Shown here piece by piece: positions 5,152-5,557 of a stretch of 5,557 nucleotides of DNA (the stretch's first letter is position 1; the number at the start of each line of letters is the position of its first letter). The translations under genes and the position numbers were made by a program. The notes beneath the pieces are model-generated. The model did not search any database, was not told the origin of the DNA, and saw only the letters and a list, made by a program, of their open reading frames with translations. The stretch comes from an uncultured Mitsuokella sp. (lineage in GTDB: Bacteria; Bacillota; Negativicutes; Selenomonadales; Selenomonadaceae), in contig CAAGMF010000173.1 in assembly GCA_900770895.1 (NCBI GenBank), forward strand, positions 1 through 5,557, given 5' to 3'.

Positions 5152-5557
5152 ATGACTGTAAGAAGATTATTCGTCGAGAAACGACAGGGGTATTTCGATA
5201 TCCCGGCCCAGCAGCTCGCTGCTGACCTGCGCGAGACGTTCCGCCTGGAGAATCTGAAGGCTGTCCGCATCATCAAGCGCTATGATATCGAGGGCTTGTC
5301 GGACGAGGAATACGCCCGCGTGAAGAACGTCGTATTCGCCGAGCCGCCCGTCGACATCGTATATGAGGAGAAGCTGCCGCATTTTGCTGACTCGCGTTCC
5401 TTTGCCGTCGAGTATCTGCCCGGTCAGTATGACCAGAGAGCGGATTCCGCGGCTCAGTGTATTGCCTTGCTCACAGGCGGCGAGCGTCCGAAGGTTCGCA
5501 CAGCGCGTGTCTATGCGCTCGGTGGCGAGATAACCGATGCCGAGCTTCAGAAGATAA
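5152..5557 (+). CDS. purL: Phosphoribosylformylglycinamidine synthase (PurL, single-chain type), 3' partial
   Basis: This is the beginning of the enzyme for the fourth step of purine synthesis: FGAR, glutamine and ATP give FGAM in the cytosol. Only 135 codons are present; the frame is open to the window end, and single-chain relatives run to about 1,200-1,300 residues. The visible part is the PurS-like N-terminal region, opening MTVRRLFVEKRQGYFDIPA and containing IIKRYDIEGLSDEEY (40-54) and VEYLPGQYDQRADSAAQC (86-103), which I recognise as characteristic of clostridial-type PurL. The glutaminase and ATP-grasp-like catalytic parts lie beyond the window. The ATG at 5152 follows GGAGG by 10 nt. 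It is preceded by the palindrome-overlapped promoter and is probably independent of the GH1 gene. Confidence 0.93.
   Translation, partial: MTVRRLFVEKRQGYFDIPAQQLAADLRETFRLENLKAVRIIKRYDIEGLSDEEYARVKNVVFAEPPVDIVYEEKLPHFADSRSFAVEYLPGQYDQRADSAAQCIALLTGGERPKVRTARVYALGGEITDAELQKI

Noticed and set aside
5037..5225. 62-codon forward ORF across the purL leader
   Set aside because: It runs through the palindrome and overlaps the purL start in another frame. It has no ribosome binding site and no recognisable product.

Overview
The window looks like chromosomal DNA from a moderately GC-rich bacterium of the Bacillota. My best guess is a Negativicutes-type or clostridial gut or rumen organism. The grounds are the start of a single-chain, clostridial-type PurL, purine-rich ribosome binding sites, a standalone SH3-NlpC/P60 peptidase, a YhcH/YjgK/YiaL protein, and GC around 57% in most genes. 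The genus is not resolved. Bases 1-19 are not genomic: they match the 3' end of the Illumina TruSeq read-1 adapter, so the window begins at an untrimmed contig end.

Layout. (1) 20-681, +: a 5'-truncated SH3/NlpC-P60 peptidase. (2) 717-1268, +: a strong sigma-A-type promoter with a LacI-like palindrome in its spacer, then a YhcH/YjgK/YiaL-family protein. It ends at a 17-bp hairpin (1294-1334) shared with the convergent gene. (3) 1384-2268, -: a Cof-type HAD-IIB phosphatase preceded by a 36-codon single-pass membrane peptide in an apparent two-gene operon. (4) 2269-2482: a 214-bp divergent regulatory region with one promoter in each direction and two inverted copies of a 31-bp TTGTT-phased element, one on each promoter. 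(5) 2483-3244, +: a DeoR-family regulator. (6) 3245-3568, +: an AT-rich interval with an extended -10 promoter and a short MqsA/YgiT-type zinc-finger antitoxin, with no toxin partner visible. (7) 3602-5011, +: a GH1 6-phospho-beta-glucosidase. (8) 5012-5151: an intergenic region dominated by a 53-nt near-perfect palindrome that overlaps the likely purL promoter. (9) 5152 to the end, +: the first 135 codons of purL.

How the parts fit. The DeoR regulator probably represses itself and the divergent small-peptide/HAD operon through the paired operator. DeoR proteins usually sense phosphorylated sugars, and Cof-type HAD enzymes often dephosphorylate them, so the two transcripts plausibly form one sugar-phosphate control unit. 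The 6-phospho-beta-glucosidase implies uptake of beta-glucosides by a phosphotransferase system encoded elsewhere. No copy of the DeoR element lies in front of it, and the antitoxin gene sits between it and the regulator. Nothing in the window amounts to a demonstrably new system. The least explained items are the divergent operator pair, the small membrane peptide and the palindrome before purL.
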